A stretch of 64,000 nucleotides of DNA from Babylonia areolata. Lineage: Eukaryota; Mollusca; Gastropoda; Neogastropoda; Buccinidae. The notes beneath the pieces are model-generated. The model was not told the origin of the DNA and did not search any database. It saw only the letters and a list, made by a program, of their open reading frames with translations. Below are positions 1 through 11,107 of this stretch, piece by piece; the stretch's first letter is position 1; each line of letters starts with the position of its first letter. The translations under genes were made by a program, and so were the position numbers. The stretch lies in NCBI RefSeq assembly GCF_041734735.1, contig NC_134897.1, positions 4,602,441-4,666,440 of the forward strand. Reading direction: 5' to 3'.

Positions 1-565
1 TGCAACACAGTGCAACAAAATACAATACATCGAATACAAAACCATACATATAATACAATGGAACACAATACAATGCATCCCACACAATACAATACATCCA
101 ACACAATGCAAAACAATACAATACATCCAACACAATGGAACAAAATACACTACATCCAACACAATACAACACAATACAATACAATACATCCAACACAACA
201 CAAAACAATATAATACAATCCAACACAATGCAACACAATACACCATATCTAACACAATACTGCACAACAAAATACCTCCAACGCAATACAATCAGTCCAA
301 GACAATAGAATACATCCAACACAATGCAACAAAATATAATGTAGACAACAAAGTACAACACAATACAATACATCCAACACAACACAATAAAATACATCCA
401 ACACATTGCAACACAATACAACACATCGAACAAAATACAGCTAATACAACACAACACATTACATCCGACGCAATACAATCCAACTTAACACAATACAATG
501 CATACAAGACAATGCAACACATTACAATATACCCACCAGAATAGAACACAATACAATGCATTCGA
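1..565. repeat. ACAAT-type minisatellite
   Basis: The stretch is a degenerate array built on ACAAT and CCAACACAAT words, with a looser period of about 20-30 bases (ATACATCCAACACAATGCA and variants). Open frames here are by-products of the repeat. No gene is seen. Confidence 0.9.
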
Positions 566-642
566 GACAACAATAATAATAATCATCATCATCATAAACA
601 TAATCATAATAATGATAATGGATGTATTCTATTGTCTTGGAC

Positions 643-696
<54 letters not shown>

Positions 697-1110
697 TATA
701 GTAATAATAATGATGATGGTGATGATAATAATAATAATAATTATTATTATTATTATTGCTGCTGTTGTTGTTGTTGATCTTTTTTTTATTATTATTACTA
801 TTATCGTATTTTTCTTATTATTTTTATCATTATTATTAGTATGATTATTTACATAAGTATTAGAATTATTATAAGATAATGATAATAATAATAATAATTA
901 TTATTATTATTATTTTTATTATTATGATTATTATGATGATGATGATGATGATTATAATATAATAACCATAATCATAATCACAATCATATTTATAATCATA
1001 ATATTATTACTATTATTAGTGTTGTTATATTATGAGGATGAGGATTATGATCATGATGATGATGATTATTATTACTTACAGCAGTAGTAGTAGTAGTAGT
1101 AGTAGTAGTA

Positions 1111-1149
<39 letters not shown>

Positions 1150-1290
1150 TGGTTTTATTATTATTATTATTATTGTTGTTGTTGGTGGTGGTGTTGGTGT
1201 TGTTGGTGTTGTTATTATCATTATTATTATATGATGATGATGATGATGATGAAGATGATTATTATTTGCAGTAGTACTAGTAGTAGTAGT

Positions 1291-1351
<61 letters not shown>

Positions 1352-1451
1352 TAGTAGTAGTAGTATTGTTTTATTTTTGTTATTATTATTATTAATTATT
1401 ATTATCACATTATGATAATAATTATGATGAATATTATTATTATTATTATTA

Positions 1452-1487
<36 letters not shown>

Positions 1488-1513
1488 ATATCACCATCAT
1501 CATCATAATCACG

Positions 1514-1550
<37 letters not shown>

Positions 1551-1670
1551 TGATGATGATGATGATGATAATGATCATGATGATGATGATGATTATTATG
1601 ATAATTATAATGTACATATGATGAAGATTATTATTATTTGATGATGATCATGATTATTATTAGTATTATA

Positions 1671-1713
<43 letters not shown>

Positions 1714-1900
1714 GTTATCATCATCGTCATCATCATCATTATTATTATGATTATTATTATGATTATGATTATGATGATGCTGATAATGATGATGATGATA
1801 ATGATTACTATTTTTGTTGTTGTTTTTATCATTATCATTATAATTATTATTATTATTATTAGATCATGATGATGATGATGATGCTTCTTATTCTTGTTCA

Positions 1901-1945
<45 letters not shown>

Positions 1946-2529
1946 CACATTATGATATAGATTATGATGAAGATTATTATCATTTGATTATGATCATGAT
2001 GATGATTATTATTATGATAAATAATAATATGAAGAAGAAGAAAAAATCGTCATCATCATCATCATTATTATTATTATTTTGATTATTATTATGATGATGA
2101 TGATGATTACTATTATTGGTGTTGTTGTTGTTGATATTATTATTATTGTTATCATTCTTCTTCTTCTTCTTCTTCTTCTTATTATTATTATTATTATTAT
2201 AAATGATGATGATGATGATGATGATGATGATTCTTCGTCTTCTGAATATTATTACAACTATTATATTCATCATTATCATTATTATTATTATTATTATTTT
2301 TAGTAGTATTGTTATTATTTTTATTACTATTATTATTATTATTTTTGTTGTTGTTCTTGATGTTGTTATAATAATAATAGTAAAAATAAAATAATAATAA
2401 TCATAATAATAATAATAATAATTCTTTTCCTGTTCATTATTTTTATAATCGTTATCATTACTGTTATTATTGCTGTTGTTTTTACTATTATGGTTACTAT
2501 ATAATAATAATAACAATAACAATAACAAT

Positions 2530-2564
<35 letters not shown>

Positions 2565-2577
2565 CCATTATTATTAT
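566..2577. repeat. 2-kb compound trinucleotide repeat block
   Basis: About 2 kb consists of interleaved runs of AAT/ATT, ATG/ATC, AGT and AGC trinucleotides with frequent switches of motif and strand sense. The frames it opens encode only homopolymer-like peptides (Asn, Ile, Ser, His, Met, Asp) and are not genes. The AGC and AGT runs near 1080-1145 and 1262-1355 look like two copies of one compound segment. Confidence 0.95.
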
Positions 2578-3864
2578 TGTATAATTTCCAGTGGATAAAC
2601 TACCAAGGCAACCATGTATTTGTTCTGTATTGTCCACGTGTTCTGTGTAGTTACTTCGGGATTAAAGAGGCTATGCAAGTCTTGAATAAAAGCTAATTTG
2701 TATTTGTGTTTGCACATTTCTTCTGTCTTTGCTGCTGTGTGCACATGTCAAATGATTGGTATAAGGACAGGCCCGGAAGTGTCTGGGTTTGTTCCAATGT
2801 ACCTTTTATTTACCTGTGTGCTAGCTGAATCGGTAGCGTAAGAATCACTGACTTGAAGTTGTGTACCTTGTGTAATGGAGAGAGTTACCACCCTTTACTA
2901 TTTGTTAATCATATCGTTTCCTGGCCTCATGATTTGTATAATTTCCAGTGGATAAACTACCGAGGCAACCATGTATTTGTTCTGTTTTGTCCACGTGTTC
3001 TGTGTAGCTTATTCAGGATTAGAGAGGCTATGCTAGTCTTGAATAAAAGCTAATTTGTGTTTGCACATTTCTTCTGTCTTTGCTGCTGTGTGCACATGTC
3101 AAATGATTGGTATAAGGACAGGCCCGGTGCTTCCTTTTTGAGGAAGTGTCTGGGTTTGTTCCAATGTACCTTTTATTTACCTGTGTGCTAGCTGAATCGG
3201 TAGCGTAAGCATCACTGACTTGAAGTTGTGTACCTTGTGTAATGGAGAGAGTTACCACCCTTTGCTATTTGTTAATCATATCGTTTCCTGGCCTCATGAT
3301 TTGTATAATTTCCAGTGTACAAACTACCGAGGCAACCATGTACTTGTTCTGTATTATCCACGTGTTCTGTGTTGCTTATTCAGGATTAAAGAGGCTATGC
3401 CAGTCTTGAATAAAAGCTAATTTGTGTTTGCACATTTCTTCTGTCTTTGCTGCTGTGTGCACATGTCAAATGATTGGTATAAGGACAGTCCCGGCGCTTC
3501 CTTTTTGAGGAAGTGTCTGGGTTTGTTCCAGTGTACCTTTTATTTACCTGTGTGCTAGCTGAATCGGTAGCGTAAGCATCACTGACTTGAAGTTATGTAC
3601 CTTGTGTAATGGAGAGAGTTACCACCCTTTGCTGTTTGTTAATCATATCGTTTCCTGGCCTCATTATTTGTATGATTTCCAGTGGATAAACCTCCGAGGC
3701 AACCATGTATTTGTTCTGTATTGTCCATGTGTTCTGTGTAGAGAAAGGTGGCAGAATGGTTAAGACGCTCAGCTGCCAATACAGAGAGTCCGTGAGGGTG
3801 TGGGTTCGAATCCCGCTCTCGCCCTTTCTCCTAAGTTTGACTGGAAAATCAAACTGAGCGTCTA

Positions 3865-3895
<31 letters not shown>

Positions 3896-5039
3896 CGTGT
3901 GCAGCACGCACTTGGCGCACTGAAAAAGAACCCATGGCAACGAGAGTGTTGTCCTCTGGCGAAATTACGTAAAATGAAATCCACTTTCATAGGTACACAA
4001 ATATGTAAGCATGCACTCAAGGCCTGACTAAGCGCGTTGGGTTATGCTGCTGGTCAGGCATCTGCTCAACAGATGTGGTGTAGCGTGTATGGATTTGTCC
4101 GAACGCAGTGACGCCTCCTTGAGAAAGTGAAGTGAAGTGAAGTGTGTAGCTTATTCAGGATTAAAGAGGCTATGCCAGTCTTGAATAAAAGCTAATTTGT
4201 GTTTGCACATTTCTTCTGTCTTTGCTGCTGTGTGCACCTGTCAAATGATTGGTATAAGGACAGGCCCGCCGCTTCCTTTTTGAGGAAGTGTCTGGGTTTG
4301 TTCCAATGTACCTTTTATTTACCTGTGTGCTAGCTGAATCGGTAGCGTAAGAATCACTGACTTGAAGTTGTGTACCTTGTGTAATGGAGAGAGTTACCAC
4401 CCTTTGCTCTTTGTTAATCATATCGTTTCCTGGCCTCATGATTTGTATAATTTCCAGTGGATAAACTACCGAGGTAACCATGTATTTGTTCTGTATTGTC
4501 CACGTGTTCTGTGTAGCTTATTCAGGATTAAAGAGGCTATGCCTGTCTTGAATAAAAGCTAATTTGTGTTTGCACATTTCTTCTGTCTTTGCTGCTGTGT
4601 GCACATGTCAAATGATTGGTATAAGGACAGGCCCGGTGCTTCCTTTTTGAGGAAGTGTCTGGGTTTGTTCCAATGTACCTTTTATTTACCTGTGTGCTAG
4701 CTGAATCGGTAGCGTAAGCATCACTGACTTGAAGTTGTGTACCTTGTGTAATGGAGAGAGTTACCACCCTTTGCTATTTGTCAATCATATCACTTCCTGG
4801 CCTCATTATTTGTATAATTTCCAGTGGATAAACTACCGACGCAACCATGTATTTGTTCTGTATTGTCCACGTGCTCTGTGTAGCTCTTTCAGGATTAAAG
4901 AGGCTATTCCAGTCTTGAATAAAAGCTTATTTGTGTTTGCACATTTCTTCTGTCTTTGCTGCTGTGTGCACATGTCAAATGATTGGTATAAGGACAGGCC
5001 CGGTGCTTCCTTTTAGAGGAAGTGTCTGGGTTTGTTCCA
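2578..5039. repeat. 367-bp tandem satellite, about 5.5-6.5 units
   Basis: Units begin near 2578, 2937, 3304, 3669, 4445 and 4813, each with GTATAATTTCCAGTG. The spacing is 359-368 bases once the SINE in the fourth unit is removed. Units are nearly identical. Each carries AATAAA (in CTTGAATAAAAGC) and a small CTTCC...GGAAG hairpin. The first unit lacks about 10 bases before GGAAGTGTCTGGG. The last unit stops at GTTTGTTCCA and runs straight into Tc1 transposase sequence. A 66-codon frame is open in several units on the plus strand and a longer one on the minus strand, but with near-identical copies this is weak evidence of coding. Confidence 0.93.
3742..4142 (+). mobile_element. Full-length tRNA-Leu-like SINE inserted in the 367-bp satellite
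   Basis: The element has three parts. The tRNA-like head has an A-box-like TGGCAGAATGG and a B box GGTTCGAATCC (about 3748-3825). The central core (about 3855-3990) contains GATGAGACGATAAACCGAGG and a following AAAAGAACCCATGG. The tail (4018-4142) begins CAAGGCCTGACTAAGCGCG and ends in repeated GAAGT. It is flanked by a 7-bp target duplication, TGTGTAG (3735-3741 and 4143-4149), and the neighbouring satellite units show the uninterrupted site. The core resembles the conserved Nin-DC-type domain described in metazoan SINEs; that name is from memory. The tail matches the 3' end of the I/Nimb-like LINE at 32405-37192. Confidence 0.9.
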
Positions 5040-5498
5040 GATGAGCGTTATGCAGATGGCTGTGTCCGTGAGCTCAATCGGTATGGAGGCGACTCACTGA
5101 TGGTGTGGGTAGGCATCCACTTGAGGGGCAGAACTCCCCTACACCTTGTGCAAGGGACCCGTACAGAGACACGATCGTTTGGTCACTTATCGAGCCAGCC
5201 CTCCACCGTGTACCTCCAGGAAAGGAACTGGCCGGCTCGTTCACCAGACCTAAACCCCACTGAGCACTTGTGGGACCTGCTTGAACGACGGGTGCGCCAG
5301 AATCACCCAACTGCTGCAGACCTTCATGACCTGTTTCGTTTTCTGCAGCAGGAGTGGGCTGCCTTGCCTCAGAACATCATTAGAGCACTTGTTCAGTCCG
5401 TGAGGCAGAGATGTGGAGAGCACCAGGCTACTAAAGTGACATCTGTGAATCGAATGACATTTAAAAAAAAATCGTTGGTGATTTTGTTCCGGGGGTAG
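5040..5498 (+). pseudogene. Tc1/mariner-type transposase remnant (DDE family), internally deleted
   Basis: The frame from 5022 reads through the satellite junction into a Tc1-like transposase. It begins at the ERYADGCVRE segment, then has a MVWVGI-like strand and the family's WPARSPDLNPTEHLWD motif that carries the third catalytic acidic residue. The segment holding the second catalytic Asp (the DNARPH-type region) is missing: the protein jumps from a THLVQG-like strand to LQERNWPARS. The N-terminal DNA-binding half is also absent. The remnant is therefore non-functional. No terminal inverted repeat was identified. The 5' edge coincides exactly with the end of the last satellite unit. Confidence 0.88.
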
Positions 5499-6217
5499 TT
5501 GATTTCTCTAAAAGAAATGACGTTTTAATGGATTTTTACTCGTATACAGTTGTCAGATAATAAAACTCAACATTTGTGAAATTTACTACATTTTGTATTC
5601 TTTGTCTAATTTTCGTGACAGTTTTTTCTGCCTGGCTCTGAACTTTTCTTGGAGTTGTACATTACTAGATTGGAGCTCCAATAGACAGACTATTGCAGTT
5701 GGACTACCCCGCCTTTGCATCCGTAAATTTGTGGTGGACGGGAGAGGGAGAGGTGGGAGGAAGAGTAAATAAAGGCTAGCCCAGAACGAACCACACCCCC
5801 GAGATGAAATTGTTCCGTAAATGTACGGAAATATGTAAATCTGAGAGCCGAAGGGTCGATCCTGAGATCCAGGTAAATCCATTGTGAAAATCAACGGGGG
5901 TTCATGTATGCGTGGTTGGTTTGTTTTCCGTTGATCAGACTCACGCGTCGATCCGTATTCTCAAACGGGTTAAGATTTTGTCTAGATGCAAAATGTGGCG
6001 AACTGTATGCTTAAGAGAACCCGTTTGAAAACATGACTCAGCGCAAAACTTTTCTCCATGTTGCGCGCATGAATCTGAATCTGAATCTGAATTTATAACG
6101 TTCAAAAACGTAAAAGTTCTTCAGTCCGTTTATATACCCTGCAATAAAGAGGCTTCGAGAAGAGAGCGATTTCTCTGAGCGCCTAACTCAGACAAATTCC
6201 AAACTGTGGCGGTTGAT
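5499..6217. other. Unassigned flank, no gene seen
   Basis: No supported gene. The only structure noticed is an imperfect hairpin near 5955-6035, where CTCAAACGGGTT pairs with AACCCGTTTGA across a spacer of about 45 bases; it could be a small MITE remnant. Confidence 0.4.
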
Positions 6218-6336
6218 TGAAGTCTTCTTCTTCGTTCGTGGGCTGCAACTCCGACGTTTACTCGTATGTGCACGAGTGGGCTTTTACGTGTATCACCGTT
6301 TTCACCCCGCCATGTAGGCGGCCGTGTAACGCAGCA
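6218..6336 (-). mobile_element. SINE 3'-end fragment (gastropod type, GAAGAA tail)
   Basis: Read on the minus strand, the segment has a CATGGCGGGGT word, then ACACGTAAAAGCCCACTCGTG, then GAGTTGCAGCCCACGAACG, and ends in a GAAGAAGAAGA tail. This order is the 3' half of a SINE type I recognise as abundant in snail genomes. The tRNA-related head is missing, so the copy is 5'-truncated. It is a different family from the SINE at 3742. Confidence 0.7.
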
Positions 6337-6716
6337 GTACACTTCATGGCTGCAGAGTTGTCTAGAGCTGGGATCTATTTCCGGTGCACCAAAGATTCAT
6401 CCTTATCATGTACATGCATTATTATAATATTTTGTTTGAGCGTGCGTACTGTCTGTCATCCATACATGTATTTCTCAATCACCATTCTCTTCGTTTTCGC
6501 ATGGCTTTATTTCTATATTGCGCGAGGTCACTCCTCCGGCTTTCCACCCTTTATGTAACAATGTGTGCTCGCGCGTGTGTGCACGTCTGTGCACGTGTTT
6601 GCATAGTAATGAGTTGAAAGAATGCGACTTTCACACACTCACACAAACATACACATACGCGCGCGTGCGCGCGTGTGCTTGAATGCCCACGCGAACTCTC
6701 ATACAAGGTTGAATAG

Positions 6717-6718
<2 letters not shown>

Positions 6719-6755
<37 letters not shown>
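6719..6755. repeat. (AC)n microsatellite
   Basis: An uninterrupted AC dinucleotide run within a wider GT/AC-rich stretch (6560-6760). Confidence 0.95.
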
Positions 6756-6758
<3 letters not shown>

Positions 6759-6884
6759 ATGTTGCAAACCGTAAGTGGAAGGAGTGTATCAAACTTTGTT
6801 TGTTTTTTTGTGGGGGAGGACGGAAAGTCGGAGGGTGGGGGGACCAAACCAGCATGAAGGAGGGTATGGGGGGATGAGGGGGGA

Positions 6885-7170
6885 ACGTCCCCCGGGGGAC
6901 GTTTCAGGTCACTGAATTGACCCCTGGGGGACGATTTAGGACACCGACAAATTCCCCCGGGGAATCAACGGGAGGAGGGGGGGGGGGGCGATTTGGGACG
7001 TTACACCTGTAATCACCCCTGATGTTTCAGTGTACCGAATTAACCCTAATGTTTCAGTGTATTTCAGTGCCCCTAACTAAAACCCACTATTTCAGTGTAT
7101 TTAAGTGCCCAAAATTAAACTTATCTTTAAGCGCACCCAGTTAGCCCTGTTGTCTCAGTACACCTAATTA
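6885..7170. repeat. Degenerate ~30-bp GC-rich tandem repeat
   Basis: Loose repeats of a unit like GACGTTTCAGTGTACCGAATTAACCCC. Early copies are G/C-rich (CCCCCGGGGGACG) and later copies are AT-richer (CCCTAATGTTTCAGTG). A run of 10 or more G occurs near 6978. No coding potential is seen. Confidence 0.6.
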
Positions 7171-7189
7171 CATGAAGTGTGTGTGGGTG

Positions 7190-7388
7190 TGGGTGAGAGA
7201 GAGAGAGGGGAGGGGAGAGAAAGGGAGAGAGATTGAGGGGGGGGGGGGGAGAGAAAAGTAGAGAAAGAGAGAGAGAGAGGGGGGGGGGGGGGGGGGGGGG
7301 GGAGACAGAGAAGCAAGTATGATTCTGTCTCTGCTTTATATTTAGCATTAGTTAGCGAAAACGTGAAGAGGCTTGTGGCATGCATAAA

Positions 7389-7435
<47 letters not shown>

Positions 7436-7436
7436 T
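7190..7436. repeat. Purine-rich (GA)n/(G)n tract and (AC)n run
   Basis: 7190-7303 is GA-rich with G homopolymers of roughly 10 and 20 or more bases. 7393-7436 is an AC run. The rest of the interval is unique sequence without a recognisable gene. Confidence 0.9.
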
Positions 7437-8208
7437 TTGCACAGGTTTTCATCACATTCGGAAATACAACTCCAGAAATAACGATAGACAGGTTTGATTT
7501 TGTCAGTCAGTACATATAATGATAGGCAATAACATGTATACACTCATCATCCACAAGAGAAAGGAAAGGGGTGGGAAAAGACACAACAATGTGAACGGAG
7601 TGATCATATATCACAGAAAACTGTATTGTTTACATTGTAAGTCAAACATAATACCAAACGCATTTTCAAAAGAAGCAATTGCATTAGTAGTATCTTAACA
7701 TTGGCATTAATAATATTTCAGCGATATTTGTTAACATATGCATTCCCATTAAATCCTCAAAAAAGTTGCCGATATTTCGGTGACATTATGTCTATTGTCA
7801 TAAGCAAGCAAACAAGGAAACATAACCGCTATGGTGTACTAGATAAACGTCAAAACGAATAATACACCCATGTGGTATGTGGAAGCAAGACAAGTGTATA
7901 TCACATGAATCTTTCCAACAGCATCTGCACAGCATCAATAAAGAAGTTTAAAAAACAACAACACCAAAACACTGATATACATGTAACATCCACAACAACA
8001 GTATGACGTCAAAACCACTGATATACATGTAACATCCACAACAATATGACTGGGTACAGAATTATGTCACTCAAAGGATATTATGATCAGTAGATGCGAG
8101 CAACATTAATGTCAGGCGATGCTTGCGCATTCACCAAGAGAAAGTGGGATGAACTGTCGTGACGCTGTTGTCCGTCAGTCACTTTGATCAAAGGCTGTCG
8201 TTTTTGGC
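7437..8208. other. Unassigned flank with a short direct repeat
   Basis: No gene is supported. A direct repeat of about 46 bases beginning CACTGATATACATGTAACAT occurs twice in tandem at roughly 7970-8050. Confidence 0.4.
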
Positions 8209-8660
8209 TCACGTGGTGTGTGTGTGTCGAGGAGGTGGGGGTAAACTTTAACATATTCATTTTCTCTGGAAATGCCTCGCCTACTGACACCAAACTTAGC
8301 TTAAAAATACACACATTCTAATAAATTGATCATGCATTTCTATGAAAGGCACAAAACATAAAGAAACCAAAATGTTTCCATTGTCATGTTACTGTTACAT
8401 TTTTATTTCTTTTTCATAGAACTTAGCACTTTCATCTGATACACTGACAATTTGATCAACAGCACTTAGCAGTCATTTTTTCTTCTTCTTTTTTCTTGTT
8501 CAAAGCGGGAATACATGTGCTTTGTATGGAAGTTACATTGTAGCATACATCTGCTATGAAGTGCTGAATTTATCAAGAAATGGTAAATCAGTCTGAACGT
8601 ACAATGGGGTATATTTTCTTTAAACGGGTTTCACTCATCTAAAATTCTAGATTTCAAATA
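8209..8660 (+). mobile_element. Old diverged copy of the 1.6-kb TIR element (outer part)
   Basis: This stretch follows the start of the element at 11018 in order. It has a GCTCACGTGGTG-like end, a short GT run, GTAAACTTTAACAT, TTTTCTCTG, TGACACCAAA, TTAGCACTT, AGCAGTCATTTTTT, TTTGTATGGAAGTT and TAAATCAGTCTG. It diverges far more than the two copies at 11018 and 17286 diverge from each other. Only about the first quarter of the element is recognisable. It lies in the same orientation as the left copy. Confidence 0.6.
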
Positions 8661-9283
8661 TGGCTAAAGACACCGAAAGGCTGTTGTGTTCTGCACTCGG
8701 TGTGATGATCAACACACTATATAAACTTTTGCCCACGTGTTCGTTCGTTGGTTAAAAAAAAAGAAGAAAAAAAGGGGTTTGGGACTGTCCTGTTCATGCA
8801 TATGAATCGGTTCGCGCCGTCGATATGGGGTGATTATGATGTATACTGGGCGGAGTTTTTGTTATCACGTATCGAAACCGAAAGTTGTGATGAAGACAGG
8901 AAAAGTCTTAAACTTTATTTGATCTGTATCATGATCGTAAAAAAACGCAATGCCGATCGATGTGGGCTGCTTATGACGGAATTGTTCCGTTTCCAAAGGC
9001 TTGTTTCTGATGGTGAACCATAATATTACTTGGATAGGTAAGTAAGAATTTATAACAAGCCCCACCCAGCAACTCCACGTTTTGCTAAGTCTTCTTGTTT
9101 TTCAGCAGGAACCAAACGTGAGCCACTGGGGCTTTGCCTCTTAACCCTATCCTTTATCTGCTGTAATCATTAAACAGGACTTCCGTATCTGACCAACAGA
9201 CCATCGACACCCCCCACCTCCCCTCCCCACCCATCCCCGAAAGGAACACTGAACTGCGCGAGCACACACACACATACATACAG
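8661..9283. other. Unassigned flank
   Basis: A 91-codon open frame at 8748-9023 has no recognisable domain and its start is an A-rich run. Nothing else is supported. Confidence 0.4.
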
Positions 9284-9646
9284 ACTGGCAGAATGGTTAA
9301 GACGTTCAGCTCCCAATATAGAGAGTCTGTGAGGGTGTGGGTTCGAATCCCGCCCTCGTTTGACTGGAAAATCAAACTGAGCGGCTAGTCATTCGGACGA
9401 GACGATAAACCGATGTCCCATGTGGAGCACGCACTTGGCGCACTGAACCGATTGGGAACGAGAGTGTTGTCCTCTGGAAAATTCTCTAGAAGAAATCCAC
9501 TCTGATAGGTACACAAATGTATATGCATGCACTCAAGGCCAAAGCGCGCTGGGTTATGCTGCTGATTATGCATCTGCCTAGCTGATATGGTGTGGCGTAT
9601 ATGGATTTGTCCGAACGCAATGACACCTTGAGAAATTGAAACTGAT
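9284..9646 (+). mobile_element. tRNA-Leu-like SINE, second copy
   Basis: It has the same order of parts as the SINE at 3742. The head has TGGCAGAATGG and GGTTCGAATCC; the core has GACGAGACGATAAACCGATG. The LINE-like tail starts near 9533 (CAAGGCC...GCGCGCTGGGTTATG) and ends with GACACCTTGAGAAATTGAAAC. It is shorter than the 3742 copy, with small deletions in the head-core junction and tail. No clear target duplication was found. Confidence 0.85.
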
Positions 9647-10043
9647 ACACTTTTTGTTTCTTATGTTACGTATGTTACGTTAAGTTATCATTGTGTGTTT
9701 TATTCCTTTTATTGTCTGTGGTAAAAACACTTCTGTTTTTTGTGGAAACGTATAAACACTTTTACTGTGTTGTTTATTCTTTAATTCTGTTTGTGGTAAT
9801 ACATTTTTGTGGACGTGGGGGGTGGGGGGTGGGGGGTGGGGGGTCGTATGCGTGAAGTGCTCCTTGCACCAATGTCTTCAATTCCCCAAACTGTCATTCC
9901 ATATGGCTGTCTGTTTTCCCTTCCTGTCCACTCTAATGGGAGTGGTCTACAAACACTCCTGAAGACAATCCACTACACGGTGGCATGCGTGTGGATGCCT
10001 TGTAAGCAGGTGGTGAAGTGCCAGTGACCATGGCCCCTATAAG
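9647..10043. other. AT-rich flank with GGGGGGT repeat
   Basis: No gene is seen. A TGGGGGG heptamer is repeated about five times near 9814-9845, and a loosely duplicated GTTTATTC...GTGGTAA segment lies at 9690-9810. Confidence 0.5.
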
Positions 10044-10140
10044 TCCACGATTTCTCGCAATCCCACGATTTCTCTCATTTTGTGAGAAATCGTGGTCGTT
10101 CCCCTCCCACGTTTTCTCTCAAATGCGAGAAATCGTGGGA
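10044..10140. repeat. Palindromic TCCCACGATTTCTC repeat, copy 1
   Basis: Direct and inverted copies of TCCCACGATTTCTC make the ~100-base block self-complementary. TCCACGATTTCTCGCAA and TCCCACGATTTCTCTCA are followed by TGAGAGAAAT-type and GCGAGAAATCGTGGGA segments. The same family occurs at 12763-12916 and 43981-44040. Confidence 0.8.
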
Positions 10141-10352
10141 AGTCCCCTTAATTGTTATCAAAAATATTTCCTTTGTCATCGGGGTTGGTTTCTTGTCTTT
10201 TCCCAATGCAAATCTAAGTGAAAAATGAGAGATGAAACGATAACGACGATCATGATAATGATAGTGACGTTAGCGAGGACATCAACAACAGACGGTGAAG
10301 GTGATGACACAGTACTGGTTTAAGAAAAATGTCAATATATGTGTATGTGAGT

Positions 10353-10362
10353 GAGTGAGTGA

Positions 10363-10414
<52 letters not shown>
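10353..10414. repeat. (GT)n microsatellite
   Basis: A GAGT run passes into a GT dinucleotide run. Confidence 0.95.
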
Positions 10415-10416
<2 letters not shown>

Positions 10417-11017
10417 CCTTATGTGTGTTTACTTGGCTGGTTGATTTGGTCTTCTTTCACTGTTTTAATATATTTTCATGTTCTAAGTGTCTTATGTGAA
10501 ACTGTGAATCTATTTGCAATGCAGTCTTGCATGCAAAAGGATGCAGACACAAACAAATGAACAAATAAGCAAGCATGAAATGAAGAACATTCTAAATAAA
10601 TGTAACAGAAATGGTTGCATCACAACAAACATCAAAACTACTTGGTCCAGTTTCACGCGCCATACGTGAGGGTAAAACATTGTGAAACACCCTTTTTTGC
10701 TGTCACATTTATGTATAATGCTGAATCATTTTGATTTTATTCCCAGCATCTATAAAAGATTCGGTTCAAGTCATATTATATCATATCATATTCATTTCAT
10801 ATTATATTTCTGTTTGAGTTAAACACATTGCCTGAATTTCGTTGTTGCTATTGATTCCGATGTTGAATTTGAGGTCGATGCAATGCAGTGATCTATCTTA
10901 CGTGAAATGCAATAAGTTGTGTTTCAGTGTCAATACTGTTGATGTCTTCACTAACGCCATTGTCATCGTTGTCGTCCCCCCCCTCCCCCTCCTTTTCTCT
11001 TTCTCTCTCTCATTTTT
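10415..11017. other. Unassigned flank
   Basis: AT-rich sequence with a pyrimidine tract near 10975-11012. No gene or known repeat is recognised. Confidence 0.4.
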
Positions 11018-11065
11018 GACTCATTTGTGTAAACAAAGTGAGTCTATATTTTAACCCGGTTTCGG

Positions 11066-11107
<42 letters not shown>

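Noticed and set aside
498-2528. Many open frames coding runs of Asn, Ile, Ser, His or Met
   Set aside because: They come from trinucleotide repeats that stay open in several frames and both strands; no domain and no codon structure.
2853-4929. Repeated 66-codon frame in the 367-bp satellite
   Set aside because: The copies are almost identical overall, so open frames are expected without selection; no similarity to a known protein was recognised.
2578-5039. Regularly spaced repeats as a CRISPR-like array
   Set aside because: Units are 367 bp and contiguous, with no unique spacers, in a eukaryotic context. This is a satellite.
5953-6035. Hairpin CTCAAACGGGTT...AACCCGTTTGA as a MITE
   Set aside because: Only 11-12 paired bases, no target duplication and no second copy in the window.
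6551-6855. Overlapping Val-Cys-rich frames
   Set aside because: Produced by (GT)n/(AC)n microsatellite sequence.
8748-9023. 91-codon frame on the plus strand
   Set aside because: No recognisable domain, starts in an A-rich run, and lies among repeats.
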